64,000 nucleotides of DNA from Bacillus_AB infantis_C (GCF_050107595.1 NZ_JBNILH010000017.1:1-64000); one strand, 5' to 3'; positions 1 to 8,508 are shown, counted from the stretch's first letter. Notes: generated from the letters alone by a model not told the origin. Numbers and translations are program-made.

Positions 1-32
1 TCAATATTTAGGTTAAACTGTAAGTGGGTCAT
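1..32 (-). CDS. IS256-family transposase, N-terminal fragment only
   Basis: Only ten codons are visible: an ATG at 32-30 preceded by GGAGG at a 7-base distance, encoding MTHLQFNLNI. IS256-family transposases commonly begin with a similar MTQxxF-type stretch. The call rests mainly on the adjacent terminal inverted repeat; the rest of the gene is off the left edge, so its integrity is unknown. Confidence 0.55.
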   Translation of the reverse strand, partial: MTHLQFNLNI

Positions 33-127
33 CTTAATTCCTCCAATGTTTTCGTGGTTGTTAACATTGTTGACAAAAGGAATTAAAATGACCCCTTTTC
101 TTTTTACACAATTATACGGACTTAATC
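1..127 (-). mobile_element. Terminal part of an IS256-family insertion sequence (cut by window edge)
   Basis: Read on the minus strand, bases 127-100 give GATTAAGTCCGTATAATTG followed by TGTAAAAAG. This closely resembles the terminal inverted repeat I know from IS256. About 70 bases further in, a GGAGG site precedes an ATG at 32, as expected for the start of an IS256 transposase. The other end lies outside the window, so the 8-9 bp target duplication cannot be tested. The element stops exactly where the 53-bp tandem repeats begin. Confidence 0.75.
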
Positions 128-372
128 CAATTCGTCCTTTTTCTATACATCAGCAGCTTCTTTTGATGGCCTTCATGTATCAATTCGTCCTTTTTCTATA
201 CATCAGCAGCTTCTTTTGATGGCCTTCATGTATCAATTCGTCCTTTTTCTATACATGAGTGGCTTCTTTTGATGGCCTTCATGCATTGATTGGGCCTCTT
301 TCTATACATGAGCAGCTTCTTTTGATGGCCTTCATGGATCGATACGGCTTTTTCTATACATGAGCGGCTTCT
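128..372. repeat. 53-bp tandem repeat array, about 4.6 copies
   Basis: Units begin at 128, 181, 234, 287 and (partial) 340. The first two are identical, while later units carry scattered substitutions, so the array has been diverging. Each unit holds ATACAT...ATGTAT and, overlapping it, CATCA...TGATG, so each could fold into a hairpin on either strand. No open reading frame with a plausible start crosses the array. It lies downstream of cbiO, the last gene of the cobalamin operon, where transcription would run through it. A terminator or decay-protecting role is possible but unproven. Confidence 0.85.
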
Positions 373-451
373 CTAGTAAGGTCCGTTCTATGCTTCCATT
401 TTAGCAGTCAACCTGCTTATATATGGAATAAATCTGTCTTTTTCTGCTCTC

Positions 452-1315
452 CTAAAATAGAATCTCAGCCTTACTGCCCTTTCCGATGGCTTTCATCATA
501 TCGAATAGTTCCTCTTTTGAGCCGGGAATGTGCTTATAGGATTCTTTATCCGTTTGCTGCAATCTATCAAAAATTTCCAAGATCCAGGGCATCTGCAGGT
601 GACATTTCTCTATTGAATCCCGTTTCCTGAATACCTCTTTAGGCGTACCCTGGAACAGAAGGCGGCCGTTGTGCAAAAGGATAATTTCGTCCGCCCATTC
701 ATAGGCAAAATCGACGTCATGGGTTGAGAGCAGAATAGTTTTAGATTGTTCACTGAATTTTTCAAGCAGCATACCTATTTTTCTTTGATAGTACGGGTCA
801 AGTCCGGCAAAGGGCTCATCAAGCACCAATAGCTCTGGATGCATAGCTGCAACACCTGCAATGGCTACCCTTTTTTTCTGCCCGATGCTTAATAAGTGCG
901 GCGGCTTTTCCTTCAGCTCCTCCGTTTCTGTAAGTTCCATTGCCAGCTGCACCCGCCGGTCCATTTCCTGCGGATCCAGATCCAGATTCCTTGGCCCAAA
1001 AGCAATGTCTTCATATACACTGGAAGAGAACAGCTGGGAATCAGAATTCTGAAAGACGATGCCAACCTTTTGGCGCAGCTGCCGTATTTCTTTGCGGGTG
1101 TGGGACAATTTCCTTCCTTTATAATAAAGGCAGCCCTTTGAAGGCTTGATTATTCCATTCAAAAGGCAAAGCAGCGTTGATTTTCCTGCCCCGTTATTCC
1201 CCAGCAGTGCAATTTTCCTGCCGTGTTCTATAGAAATCGTAATCTCGCTGAGGGCGGGAGTACCGTCGCCGTATTTGTAGGATACATGGTCCAGATAAAG
1301 GAATGGCTCTTTCAT
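452..1315 (-). CDS. cbiO: Cobalt ECF transporter ATPase CbiO
   Basis: ATP-binding subunit that should power cobalt import with CbiM, CbiN and CbiQ at the inner face of the membrane. The 287-residue protein has a Walker A motif GNNGAGKST (about residues 39-47), a Q-loop, the ABC signature LSIGQKKR, a Walker B run LLVLDEPFAGLD and a switch histidine in LSTHD. Length is normal for the family. The ATG at 1315 has a GGAGGTC site 8 bases upstream. It is the last gene of the cobalamin operon, starting 15 bases after cbiQ ends; no clear rho-independent terminator follows. The transporter family also moves nickel, but the operon context points to cobalt. Confidence 0.95.
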   Translation of the reverse strand: MKEPFLYLDHVSYKYGDGTPALSEITISIEHGRKIALLGNNGAGKSTLLCLLNGIIKPSKGCLYYKGRKLSHTRKEIRQLRQKVGIVFQNSDSQLFSSSVYEDIAFGPRNLDLDPQEMDRRVQLAMELTETEELKEKPPHLLSIGQKKRVAIAGVAAMHPELLVLDEPFAGLDPYYQRKIGMLLEKFSEQSKTILLSTHDVDFAYEWADEIILLHNGRLLFQGTPKEVFRKRDSIEKCHLQMPWILEIFDRLQQTDKESYKHIPGSKEELFDMMKAIGKGSKAEILF

Positions 1316-1330
1316 AGGCGTGACCTCCTT

Positions 1331-2101
1331 TTACATCAAGGTTAAAATTAGCAGCATAGACTGTATGATGAGGATGGCGATCCAATTGCCTGCCCTTGTC
1401 TCTTGCCTGATATCCATCCTATACAGCCCCTCGCTTCCCCCACGGCTCTCAATAGCGGTTTCGAGCTCCCTGGCAGTCATGATTGATTTAATAAAAAGCC
1501 CTGCTGCAAGCTTGGCCATTGAGGCCAGCCAGGTTCTTCGATTCTGGTAGCCAAGCCTGCTGGTTTGGGCGAGGTGAAATTCCCTGCTCTTTTCCAGCAG
1601 CACGAAAATGAAACGGTATGTAAAGCCTGTCAGGTCTAGCACAATGCCTGGAAGTTTCAGCTTCTGGAGCAGCCACATAATTTGCTGCACCGGGGTGGTC
1701 AATATAAGGAAATACAGGCAGAGGACGCTTGCAGCTGCTCCTGCTGCAAGATGGCAAGCCTGCTCTAGCCCGCTCTCGTCAATATACAGCTTCCAAGAGC
1801 CGATATTGGCATGCCAGATACCTGCGCTTTCTGCATCAGCAGGAATGATGGAAAGGAAGATAGGCAGCGTTCCTGTAGCGAGGAACATGGCTGGGAGAAG
1901 CAGAAGCTTTACATAGTAAGTCAATGGGATTCCCGCTGCCCAAACAGTGAGAAGACACATTAGAAAGCTTACGCAAAGTGCAATCCACATATTTTGGGTA
2001 ATGACAGAGAATAACAGGCATCCCGCAGAAAGCACGGCCTTTTCTGCCGGGTGGATGTGCTTCAGCCTGCTGCTATATGCGTATTCATCTATTTTCAGCA
2101 T
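1331..2101 (-). CDS. cbiQ: Cobalt ECF transporter membrane subunit CbiQ
   Basis: Transmembrane coupling subunit (256 residues) linking the CbiO ATPase to the CbiM/CbiN substrate-specific part. Several hydrophobic segments are visible near residues 25-45, 48-80, 118-135 and at the extreme C-terminus. The cytoplasmic region has family-typical helices with TGFTYRFIFVLLE and an ESRGGSEG stretch, the coupling motif area that contacts the ATPase. There is no strong Shine-Dalgarno before the ATG at 2101. The preceding gene cbiN stops six bases upstream, so translational coupling is likely. Confidence 0.93.
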   Translation of the reverse strand: MLKIDEYAYSSRLKHIHPAEKAVLSAGCLLFSVITQNMWIALCVSFLMCLLTVWAAGIPLTYYVKLLLLPAMFLATGTLPIFLSIIPADAESAGIWHANIGSWKLYIDESGLEQACHLAAGAAASVLCLYFLILTTPVQQIMWLLQKLKLPGIVLDLTGFTYRFIFVLLEKSREFHLAQTSRLGYQNRRTWLASMAKLAAGLFIKSIMTARELETAIESRGGSEGLYRMDIRQETRAGNWIAILIIQSMLLILTLM

Positions 2102-2107
2102 ATCGGT

Positions 2108-2380
2108 CTATTTGGTATATTTTTTCCTGGCCCTGCCGAAGCCGATGGCATAGCCTATTATGATTGCACCAATAGCAGTCTGGACCGAAAACAGCAGACT
2201 CTCAATCTCACCGCTCGGCGCTTCCCAGAGGTTTCCAATCCATGGAGTGTAGTCAGGAGCCACTTCTTTTACAGCCTCCTCCGCCTGGCCGTCGGCTCCG
2301 CCAAATTCTGCATCCTGAAGGAAAATCAACGGGATGGCTGCAATTAGAATAACCATAATAAAGAGAACAAGATTTTTCAT
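2108..2380 (-). CDS. cbiN: Cobalt transport accessory protein CbiN
   Basis: Small 90-residue protein with two hydrophobic segments (about residues 3-22 and 65-82) around an extracytoplasmic loop that includes DYTPWIGNLWEAPSGE. CbiN is a two-helix partner that stimulates metal insertion into CbiM. Its presence separates the cobalt CbiMNQO type from NikMN-type nickel transporters, supporting cobalt as substrate. Its ATG overlaps the cbiM stop by one base (ATGA type), which indicates coupled translation. Confidence 0.92.
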   Translation of the reverse strand: MKNLVLFIMVILIAAIPLIFLQDAEFGGADGQAEEAVKEVAPDYTPWIGNLWEAPSGEIESLLFSVQTAIGAIIIGYAIGFGRARKKYTK

Positions 2381-3138
2381 CAGTACTTTGCCTCCTTCAT
2401 GATGGAGAGCTGCTTGAATTCCGGCAGATTATATTTTTGAATCAGATTGATGACAATGACAGTCAATAGCCCTTCACTGATGGCCAGCGGAATCTGTGTA
2501 ACAGCAAATATTCCGGAAAACTTTGTGAATGATGCCAAAAAGCCGCCGGCTTCAGCCGGGAAGGCAAGCGCCAGCTGGATGCTCGTCGTTAGATAGGTTC
2601 CAAGGTCCCCCAGCATCGCAGCCAGAAATACAGATATTGAAAAAGACAGCCCAAGCTTCAGTCCGCCCCTGAAAACGGCATAGGCGGCAAAAGGGCCGAC
2701 CACTGCCATGGAGAAGGCATTGGCTCCCAGGGTTGTCAATCCGCCATGAGCCAGAAGCAAGGCCTGAAAAAGCAGAACGATCGAACCGACTACACTCATG
2801 GCAGCAGGCTTGAAAAGAATGGCTCCCAGTCCCACGCCGGTCGGATGTGATGTGCTTCCTGTAACCGACGGTATTTTTAAGGCTGATAGTACGAAGGCAA
2901 ATGCACCTGATAAACCGAGCAGTATTTTGAGCTCCGGCTTTTCAGCCAAAGTTTTTTTGATGGAACGGAAGCCCGCAATCATAAAGGGTATGACTGCCGC
3001 CCACCAGAAAACTGCCCAGCCGACCGGAAGGAAGCCTTCCATAATATGCATGGCATAGGCGGGGCGGAATGAGTTGAGCCAGAAAAAGCCGGCAAAGGCC
3101 AGGATCATCGTCCCGGTCAGCAGAATGGGTTTCTTCAT
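2380..3138 (-). CDS. cbiM: Cobalt ECF transporter substrate-specific component CbiM
   Basis: Integral membrane subunit that binds the cobalt ion. The 252-residue precursor starts with a cleavable-looking signal segment (residues 1-29, ending AYA). Cleavage would expose MHIMEGF, the N-terminal Met-His motif that coordinates the metal in this family. Further hydrophobic segments follow, and the conserved HPTGVG region is present near residue 98. The ATG at 3138 has AGGAGAG upstream. It opens the four-gene transporter block at the 3' end of the biosynthetic operon, so uptake would be governed by the same B12-sensing leader. Confidence 0.95.
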   Translation of the reverse strand: MKKPILLTGTMILAFAGFFWLNSFRPAYAMHIMEGFLPVGWAVFWWAAVIPFMIAGFRSIKKTLAEKPELKILLGLSGAFAFVLSALKIPSVTGSTSHPTGVGLGAILFKPAAMSVVGSIVLLFQALLLAHGGLTTLGANAFSMAVVGPFAAYAVFRGGLKLGLSFSISVFLAAMLGDLGTYLTTSIQLALAFPAEAGGFLASFTKFSGIFAVTQIPLAISEGLLTVIVINLIQKYNLPEFKQLSIMKEAKY

Positions 3139-3184
3139 CGTTATTCTCTCCTGTCAGATCTTTTGATTGGCCTGCGGGCTGCCC

Positions 3185-3754
3185 CTATAGCCATTTTGTT
3201 TTTTCTTTAAAATCGATCCTCGATTTCGGCTTAAGCTTTTCCCGTTCTTCCGGGTCAGGATAACCAATGAACACTGTCCCGACAATTTTTTTATTTGCCG
3301 GGGAGCCGATGAATTCATATAAGCGCCTGTCGCGGACAAGGCCCACACCTCTTGTCCTCCAGACAAAACCAAGTCCCAATTCCTCTGCTGCCAGCCACAT
3401 TGAATGGATGGCGCAGCAGGCGGCATATTCATTATCCACCGTCGCTTCATCGTCGTTTTCTGCTATATCCGACGCAACCACAATCATGGCCGGGGTAGCC
3501 TGGACCACCTTCATCGATGCCTCCACCAATTTCGGCTTTGCTGGAAAGCGTTCCAGCAGATAATCATAGGCCAGCTGTTCATAGCCTTGTTTGGCTTTCC
3601 CCTGGATCACATAAAAGCTCCACGGCTCCCGATTCTTATCATTTGGCGCCAATGTAGCAGCATAAAGCAGTTTTTCAATCTTTTCCCGCTCAACCGGAGC
3701 CGGCTGATAGTTTCGCAGTGCCCTCCTGTTTTCGAGCAATTCCAGCACACTCAT
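3185..3754 (-). CDS. Nitroreductase-family flavoprotein within the cobalamin operon
   Basis: A 189-residue FMN-dependent nitroreductase-type protein. It shows the N-terminal ENRRALRNYQPAPV region that binds FMN phosphate, the LAPNDKNREPW stretch and the C-terminal TVFIGYP segment. GGGGAGGAG precedes the ATG at 3754. Its place between cobA and cbiM suggests a cobalamin-related role. By position it may correspond to B. megaterium CbiY, a gene I recall only loosely, or act like BluB, which makes the lower-ligand base from FMN. I cannot distinguish these from a generic NADPH:nitro-compound reductase by reading. The fold is secure; the role is inference. Confidence 0.8.
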   Translation of the reverse strand: MSVLELLENRRALRNYQPAPVEREKIEKLLYAATLAPNDKNREPWSFYVIQGKAKQGYEQLAYDYLLERFPAKPKLVEASMKVVQATPAMIVVASDIAENDDEATVDNEYAACCAIHSMWLAAEELGLGFVWRTRGVGLVRDRRLYEFIGSPANKKIVGTVFIGYPDPEEREKLKPKSRIDFKEKTKWL

Positions 3755-3772
3755 GTTTTCTCCTCCCCGATT

Positions 3773-4543
3773 TTATAATAGGATTGCTTCCTGCTGCTCC
3801 TTGTACCATTGTATTTTCTCTCTTAATCTGACGACCTCTCCAACTAGGATGATGGCTGGATGGGAGATGCCGGATTTTGCCGCTTCTCCCTCTATCGTTT
3901 CAAGGCTGCCAGTGACGGTCCGCTGGCGGCTTGTTGTACCCCATTCAATCACCGCTGCAGGAGTGCTGCTGCTTCTGCCATGTACAATCAGTTCCCGGCA
4001 GATGGCAGGCAGATTTCCAACGCCCATATAAAAAGCGATTGTGTCGCTTCCTTCAGCAAGGGCTTTCCAATTGATAGAGTCCATGCCCTTTTCTTTTCTT
4101 CCATGTCCTGTAACAATGGTAAAGGATGCAGCATGTTCCCGATGTGTGACCGGGATTCCTGCATAGGCAGGCGCTGCGATACCGGCAGTGACGCCGGGAA
4201 CGATTTCGAAAGGGATACCATGCTCTGCCAGTACCGCTGCTTCCTCACCTGCCCGGCCAAACACACAGGGATCGCCGCCCTTCAATCGGGTCACGTTTTT
4301 TCCGGCAAGCGCCTTTTCGACGAGGAGAGTGTGGATTTCATCCTGGATGAGCGCATGTCTGCCAGGCAGCTTCCCGACATAGATAAGCTCTGCATCAGCC
4401 TTGGCATGGTTAAGCAGTTCTTTGTTGATCAATCGGTCATAGGCAATTACATCTGCTTTTTTTATGCATTCAAGACCGTATATCGTCATGAGGCCAAGGT
4501 CTCCAGGCCCTGCACCGACAAGGTATACTGTTCCTTTATTCAT
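3773..4543 (-). CDS. cobA: Uroporphyrinogen-III C-methyltransferase CobA
   Basis: Transfers two methyl groups from S-adenosylmethionine to C2 and C7 of uroporphyrinogen III, making precorrin-2, the branch point for sirohaem and cobalamin. The 256-residue protein shows the family signatures: VGAGPGDLGLMT near the N-terminus, LKGGDPCVFGRAGEE around residue 86 and PGVTAGIAAPAYAGIPVTH in the SAM pocket. It is a stand-alone enzyme, not a CysG fusion. The start at 4543 has AAAGGAG upstream and overlaps the end of sirC by eight bases. Confidence 0.95.
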   Translation of the reverse strand: MNKGTVYLVGAGPGDLGLMTIYGLECIKKADVIAYDRLINKELLNHAKADAELIYVGKLPGRHALIQDEIHTLLVEKALAGKNVTRLKGGDPCVFGRAGEEAAVLAEHGIPFEIVPGVTAGIAAPAYAGIPVTHREHAASFTIVTGHGRKEKGMDSINWKALAEGSDTIAFYMGVGNLPAICRELIVHGRSSSTPAAVIEWGTTSRQRTVTGSLETIEGEAAKSGISHPAIILVGEVVRLREKIQWYKEQQEAILL

Positions 4544-5177
4544 GACAGAAGCTCCTTTCTATTAGGTCATTCAATTTTTGTTCTCTCTTCTCAAATTGTC
4601 TGTTCCGGGTCCAGTCCAGAAATTCATCCCCCAGTAGACGAAATAGAATATCCTCCCTTTTCTCCGTGTTCCCGACTTCCTGTCTGACCCTGCCCCGGGC
4701 TTGAAACAGAAATTCCACATACTCTTCATAACTGCTGTCGTAGCGCTGCTCCAGCTCCCTGACTATCTTTTTTGACAGCCCCGGACTTGCAGCTGAAGTG
4801 TGGACGGAAATGGAGAGCTTTCCTCTCTCCAGTGTCGAAGGGATGGTGATCAGGCTGTTCAGCGGATCATCCGCAAGATTCACCAGCTGATCAGGGGCGC
4901 ATGCTTCTAATACCTTTTGATTTATGCCGCAGTCGTCCGTGGCAGCCATCACGATAAAAGCACCTTCCAGATCCTCCGGATGGAACTTTTTTTTCTTCCA
5001 TGTCAGTTTCCGTTCTTCATGGCAGCGTTTGATATAGTCTGTTGCCACGGGACTAATGACAGTAGTGACGGCACCGGCGTTAATCAATCTTTTGACCCGC
5101 CGCTCCGCTACCCGGCCTCCGCCGATTACTGCTGCCTGCCTGCCCGCCAACTCAAGGGAAACAGGGAAATAAGCCAT
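4536..5177 (-). CDS. sirC: Precorrin-2 dehydrogenase (SirC / Met8p-like)
   Basis: NAD-dependent oxidation of precorrin-2 to sirohydrochlorin, the substrate that CbiX then loads with cobalt. The 213-residue protein has a Rossmann motif IGGGRVAERR at residues 18-27 and an ATDD segment near residue 95, where the family has its key aspartate. No second methyltransferase domain is present, so it is the separate CysG N-terminal type. Together with cobA it forms the entry step of the early-cobalt (anaerobic) route. Bacillus sirohaem operons use the same enzyme, so it could also feed sirohaem synthesis. Confidence 0.92.
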   Translation of the reverse strand: MAYFPVSLELAGRQAAVIGGGRVAERRVKRLINAGAVTTVISPVATDYIKRCHEERKLTWKKKKFHPEDLEGAFIVMAATDDCGINQKVLEACAPDQLVNLADDPLNSLITIPSTLERGKLSISVHTSAASPGLSKKIVRELEQRYDSSYEEYVEFLFQARGRVRQEVGNTEKREDILFRLLGDEFLDWTRNRQFEKREQKLNDLIERSFCHE

Positions 5178-5198
5178 GAATATCGACTTCCTTTCTGC

Positions 5199-6587
5199 TC
5201 AAATAGGCTGTTGTCTAAAATTGGATTCTTTTTTCTCCCTGCACTTTTTCACCCAATTTTCCGCCATTTGAGGACAAGATCCAAAGTGAAAATGCACATA
5301 GCCGGCAACAAGAGAATCCTTCATGAATCCCTCTTTCTTTACTCCCCTCATACCATTGGCAGTATAGGCTGGAGACTGGGGGCCGTTTAATTCTGATGCA
5401 GAGTAATGGAACTCATGCCCCCTTGCCTGTAATCCATCCGGAAGCAGAAAATTCCCCGGTTCTCCGGTCACTTCGCGATAGCCGAGGGCTGCCCGCTTCT
5501 TTTGCATCCTCGCCTGCCCGGAAATGACGCCGGCCATTTCATATTCCTGTCCGTCCGCTGTCACAATTGAATCAGTCAGGTACATAAAGCCGCCGCACTC
5601 CGCTAAAGTGGGCAGTCCCTCTTCAATGGCATTCTTAATCGACTGCTTTACCCTGATCCCTCTGCTAAGCTTCCCGGCAAATTCTTCAGGAAATCCGCCT
5701 CCCAAATAGAGGCCATCGACGCCCTCAGGCAGACACTCGCCTTCCAATGGTGAAAAATAGATAATCTCTGCGCCGTAATCCTCCAGCAGCTCCAGGTTTT
5801 CCGGATAATAGAAATTAAAAGCAGCATCTTTAGCAACGGCTATCCTCACTGACGGGTCCTCGTTTTTCCCAAAGGACGGTTCTAATTCCTGATCCAGAGG
5901 AGCAGCCTCTGCCAATTCAAATATTTTATCAAGGTCAATCGTTTTTGCAGCCATTTGGCCAAGCCTTTCAAAAAAGGCCTCAAGCTCTCCTCTTTCAATA
6001 GAAGGAACAAGTCCAAGATGCCTTTCGGGCATTTCGATCCCTTCCTCCCGTTCCAGGTAGCCTACAACCGGAATGCCGCATTCTTGTTCGATGGCTGCCT
6101 TTACGAGTTTGTAATGCCCTTCACTTCCGACCCGGTTTGCAATGACGCCTTTGATCTGCGTCCCTTCAGCAAACGTCTGGAAGCCTTTGACTATGGCAGC
6201 AGCACTTCTTGCCATGCTTGCACAATTGACAACCAGGATAACCGGACTGCCGGTAAGGAGGCCGATATCAGCTGTACTTCCTTCATTGCTGAGCGGATCC
6301 TTTCCATCAAAGAAGCCCATGACACCTTCAATAATCGAGATGTCGGCATTCCCGCTCCCGCGGACATACGTTTCCCTCACCCGCTCTGCCGGCAGCATCC
6401 AGCTGTCCAAATTACGGGAGGCACGGCCGGTTACAGCTGTATGATAGGAAGTATCGATATAATCGGGACCGCATTTAAATCCCTGGACGGTCTTGCCCCT
6501 ATCCCGAAAAGCGCGCATGAGACCGATAGTTAAGGTCGTTTTGCCCACTCCGCTGCCTGTGCCGGCAATAATCACTCTTTTGTTCAT
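5199..6587 (-). CDS. cbiA: Cobyrinic acid a,c-diamide synthase CbiA
   Basis: Uses glutamine and ATP to amidate the a and c side chains of cobyrinic acid. The 462-residue protein has an N-terminal dethiobiotin-synthetase-like P-loop GTGSGVGKTTLT (residues 9-20). The C-terminal class-I glutaminase-like domain has its nucleophile in ECGGFMYL and a later GHEFHYSA segment. This is the last corrin-ring step encoded in the window. The amidation of the other side chains (cbiP), adenosylation and nucleotide-loop genes are absent here. The start overlaps the cbiG stop by four bases. Confidence 0.95.
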   Translation of the reverse strand: MNKRVIIAGTGSGVGKTTLTIGLMRAFRDRGKTVQGFKCGPDYIDTSYHTAVTGRASRNLDSWMLPAERVRETYVRGSGNADISIIEGVMGFFDGKDPLSNEGSTADIGLLTGSPVILVVNCASMARSAAAIVKGFQTFAEGTQIKGVIANRVGSEGHYKLVKAAIEQECGIPVVGYLEREEGIEMPERHLGLVPSIERGELEAFFERLGQMAAKTIDLDKIFELAEAAPLDQELEPSFGKNEDPSVRIAVAKDAAFNFYYPENLELLEDYGAEIIYFSPLEGECLPEGVDGLYLGGGFPEEFAGKLSRGIRVKQSIKNAIEEGLPTLAECGGFMYLTDSIVTADGQEYEMAGVISGQARMQKKRAALGYREVTGEPGNFLLPDGLQARGHEFHYSASELNGPQSPAYTANGMRGVKKEGFMKDSLVAGYVHFHFGSCPQMAENWVKKCREKKESNFRQQPI

Positions 6588-7735
6588 ACGGACTCCCGCT
6601 CCTTTTCCCTGCTTTGAATTGGGATGAGGGCCACAGAAATGGTCACATTCCCGGACTTCCTTTTCACCACCTCAAGTTCTTCAGCACCGCTGTACAGCAT
6701 GGCAGCCGGTTCACTGACGCCATAAGCACCTGTATATTTAAAAACCGTTTCGGATGGTTCCTTCAGTGTGACGCTATTAAGCTCTGCCGGGGAATAGACC
6801 CGGAACTCACAGCCGAGACTTTCGGCTGCACTGATGAGCCCTTCTTCATCCTTCTTAATATCAATCGAGCAGATAGCCTTCACACTTTTGATGGAAAACT
6901 GCAAATCCTGCAAGGTTTCCTTGATGACCGACTCGATTTCTTCCTGTGAAGTCCCCCTGTTGCATCCAATCCCAAGCACAATGACCTTGGGACGATACAA
7001 TACGCCATTCTGCAGGATCCCCTTTTCTGATGGCTGAAGCAGGCGGTGGGTGACAACCAGCGCCGCGTCAGGCTTTTCTGACAAGGCTTCCACGATGCTG
7101 GAATAGGTCTTTATGTGTCCTGGAAGGGGCTGCCCGTATAGCCACCAGCCTGTTTCACCGGACTCCTGGATGATGGCGACACTCTCTTCATTAACTACAG
7201 AGGCACTTACAGGGGTCAATTTTTCCGCAGAATCCCAGATCCAGCCGAATCGTTTTCCAAACAGGTCGACTGCAATTGTTTTCTGGACATCAGAGGCGGT
7301 AGTGATGACAGGCTGGGCGCCAAGCATCTCGGCCACCTCCCTTGTAAGCTCATTTGCTCCTCCAAGATGGCCGGAAAGAACGCTGATCACATGTTGCCCT
7401 TTATCGTCAATCACTACAACCCCCGGATCTGTTTTCTTATCCTTCAGAATCGGAGCGATCATCCTGACGACTGCACCGAGGGAAATAATCAGGATGATGC
7501 CTTTGTAGGTGCGGAAAAGGTCCGGCAGGAGTAGCCGGACACTTCCTGTAAAAAGAAAGGCCCCCCTTTCCTCTTCATCCCCTTTTTCAAATTTGGCCAT
7601 ATAAAACAGGTCCGCCTGCTGAAAGGCATCCTGGAGCTTTCTGGCAAGATCTGTCCCGTGCTTGGTAATGGCAACGATGGCATAATCATGATTTGTTTCA
7701 ACCTCTATCCTTTTCCCTTCTTCAAGCTGGAGCAT
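6584..7735 (-). CDS. cbiG: Cobalt-precorrin-5A hydrolase CbiG
   Basis: Opens the delta-lactone ring of cobalt-precorrin-5A and releases the C20 carbon as acetaldehyde, a step specific to the anaerobic pathway. The 383-residue protein shows an N-terminal domain (about residues 17-110), a central GGANELTREVAEMLGA region and a C-terminal domain starting VLGIGCNRGTS. I prefer the ATG at 7735 over the TTG three bases earlier: the ATG overlaps the upstream stop in an ATGA arrangement and GGAG lies 10 bases before it. No key segment appears missing. Confidence 0.94.
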   Translation of the reverse strand: MLQLEEGKRIEVETNHDYAIVAITKHGTDLARKLQDAFQQADLFYMAKFEKGDEEERGAFLFTGSVRLLLPDLFRTYKGIILIISLGAVVRMIAPILKDKKTDPGVVVIDDKGQHVISVLSGHLGGANELTREVAEMLGAQPVITTASDVQKTIAVDLFGKRFGWIWDSAEKLTPVSASVVNEESVAIIQESGETGWWLYGQPLPGHIKTYSSIVEALSEKPDAALVVTHRLLQPSEKGILQNGVLYRPKVIVLGIGCNRGTSQEEIESVIKETLQDLQFSIKSVKAICSIDIKKDEEGLISAAESLGCEFRVYSPAELNSVTLKEPSETVFKYTGAYGVSEPAAMLYSGAEELEVVKRKSGNVTISVALIPIQSREKERESV

Positions 7736-8508
7736 CAATGCGGAACTCCTTTCCTGAACCCATGGGTGAATTCCTTATCGTACAGCTTTGAACGGTAATC
7801 CTTTTCATGGATTTTCTCATCCAATGCCCAGCCCGCAAGAATCATGGCCTGCTTCCTGATCCCATTCTTCTTCATATCTTCGTCCAGTCTCTCCAGGGTG
7901 GTGCGCACAATTTTTTGATCAGGCCAGCTTGCCTTATAGATGACAGCAACCGGGGTATCATCCTGCCATCCTCCTGCGGTGAATTCTTTTACCACTTTCT
8001 TTGTCAGAGTGGCGCTGAGAAAAAGTGCAACCGTACAGTGATGCCGCGCCAATTCCCGCAATTTCTCCGCATCAGGGACCGGCGTCCGGCCCTCTGCCCT
8101 TGTCAGAATCACGGTCTGCGTCAAATCTGGTATGGTGAGCTCCGCTCCGGTAGCAGCTGCTGCAGCAAAAACCGAGCTCACTCCAGGGACGATTTCCGTT
8201 TCAATGCCCCTTTCCTTCAGCAATGCCATCTGTTCAAGAATGGCCCCGTATACAGCAGGATCGCCAGTATGCACGCGAACCACCTTTTTTCCTGTCAAAA
8301 GGCGCTCTGCCATTGCACCAACCATCTCCTCCAGATGCATCCCTGCGGTCTTTATCACTTCCGCGTCTTCCTTCGCCTGGGAAATCAGGTCCTCGCTTAC
8401 GAGTGAATCTGCATAAAATACGGAGTCCGCCTCCTGCAGGAGCTTCAATCCCCTTACAGTGATCAGGTCGGCTGCTCCCGGGCCCGCTCCGATAATGTAA
8501 AGCTTCAT
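7735..8508 (-). CDS. cbiF: Cobalt-precorrin-4 C11-methyltransferase CbiF
   Basis: Methylates C11 of the corrin precursor using SAM. The 257-residue protein has the tetrapyrrole methylase pattern: IIGAGPGAADLITVRG at the N-terminus, VRVHTGDPAVYGAI near residue 78 and PGVSSVFAAAAATGAELT around residue 104. That last segment is typical of CobM/CbiF rather than the other methylases in the operon. GAGG lies upstream of the ATG at 8508. It sits between cbiL and cbiG with overlapping stops and starts, so synthesis is probably coupled. Confidence 0.94.
   Translation of the reverse strand: MKLYIIGAGPGAADLITVRGLKLLQEADSVFYADSLVSEDLISQAKEDAEVIKTAGMHLEEMVGAMAERLLTGKKVVRVHTGDPAVYGAILEQMALLKERGIETEIVPGVSSVFAAAAATGAELTIPDLTQTVILTRAEGRTPVPDAEKLRELARHHCTVALFLSATLTKKVVKEFTAGGWQDDTPVAVIYKASWPDQKIVRTTLERLDEDMKKNGIRKQAMILAGWALDEKIHEKDYRSKLYDKEFTHGFRKGVPH

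Noticed and set aside
128..372. CRISPR array
   Set aside because: The units are directly adjacent 53-bp tandem copies with no unique spacers and no cas genes nearby.
861..1149. Several open frames on the plus strand inside cbiO
   Set aside because: They are shadows of the ABC ATPase gene; no ribosome sites, and the minus-strand frame has all motifs.
3860..4687. A 275-codon plus-strand frame across cobA and sirC
   Set aside because: Both minus-strand genes are complete with conserved motifs; the plus frame has a Cys/Arg/Phe-rich, non-protein-like composition.
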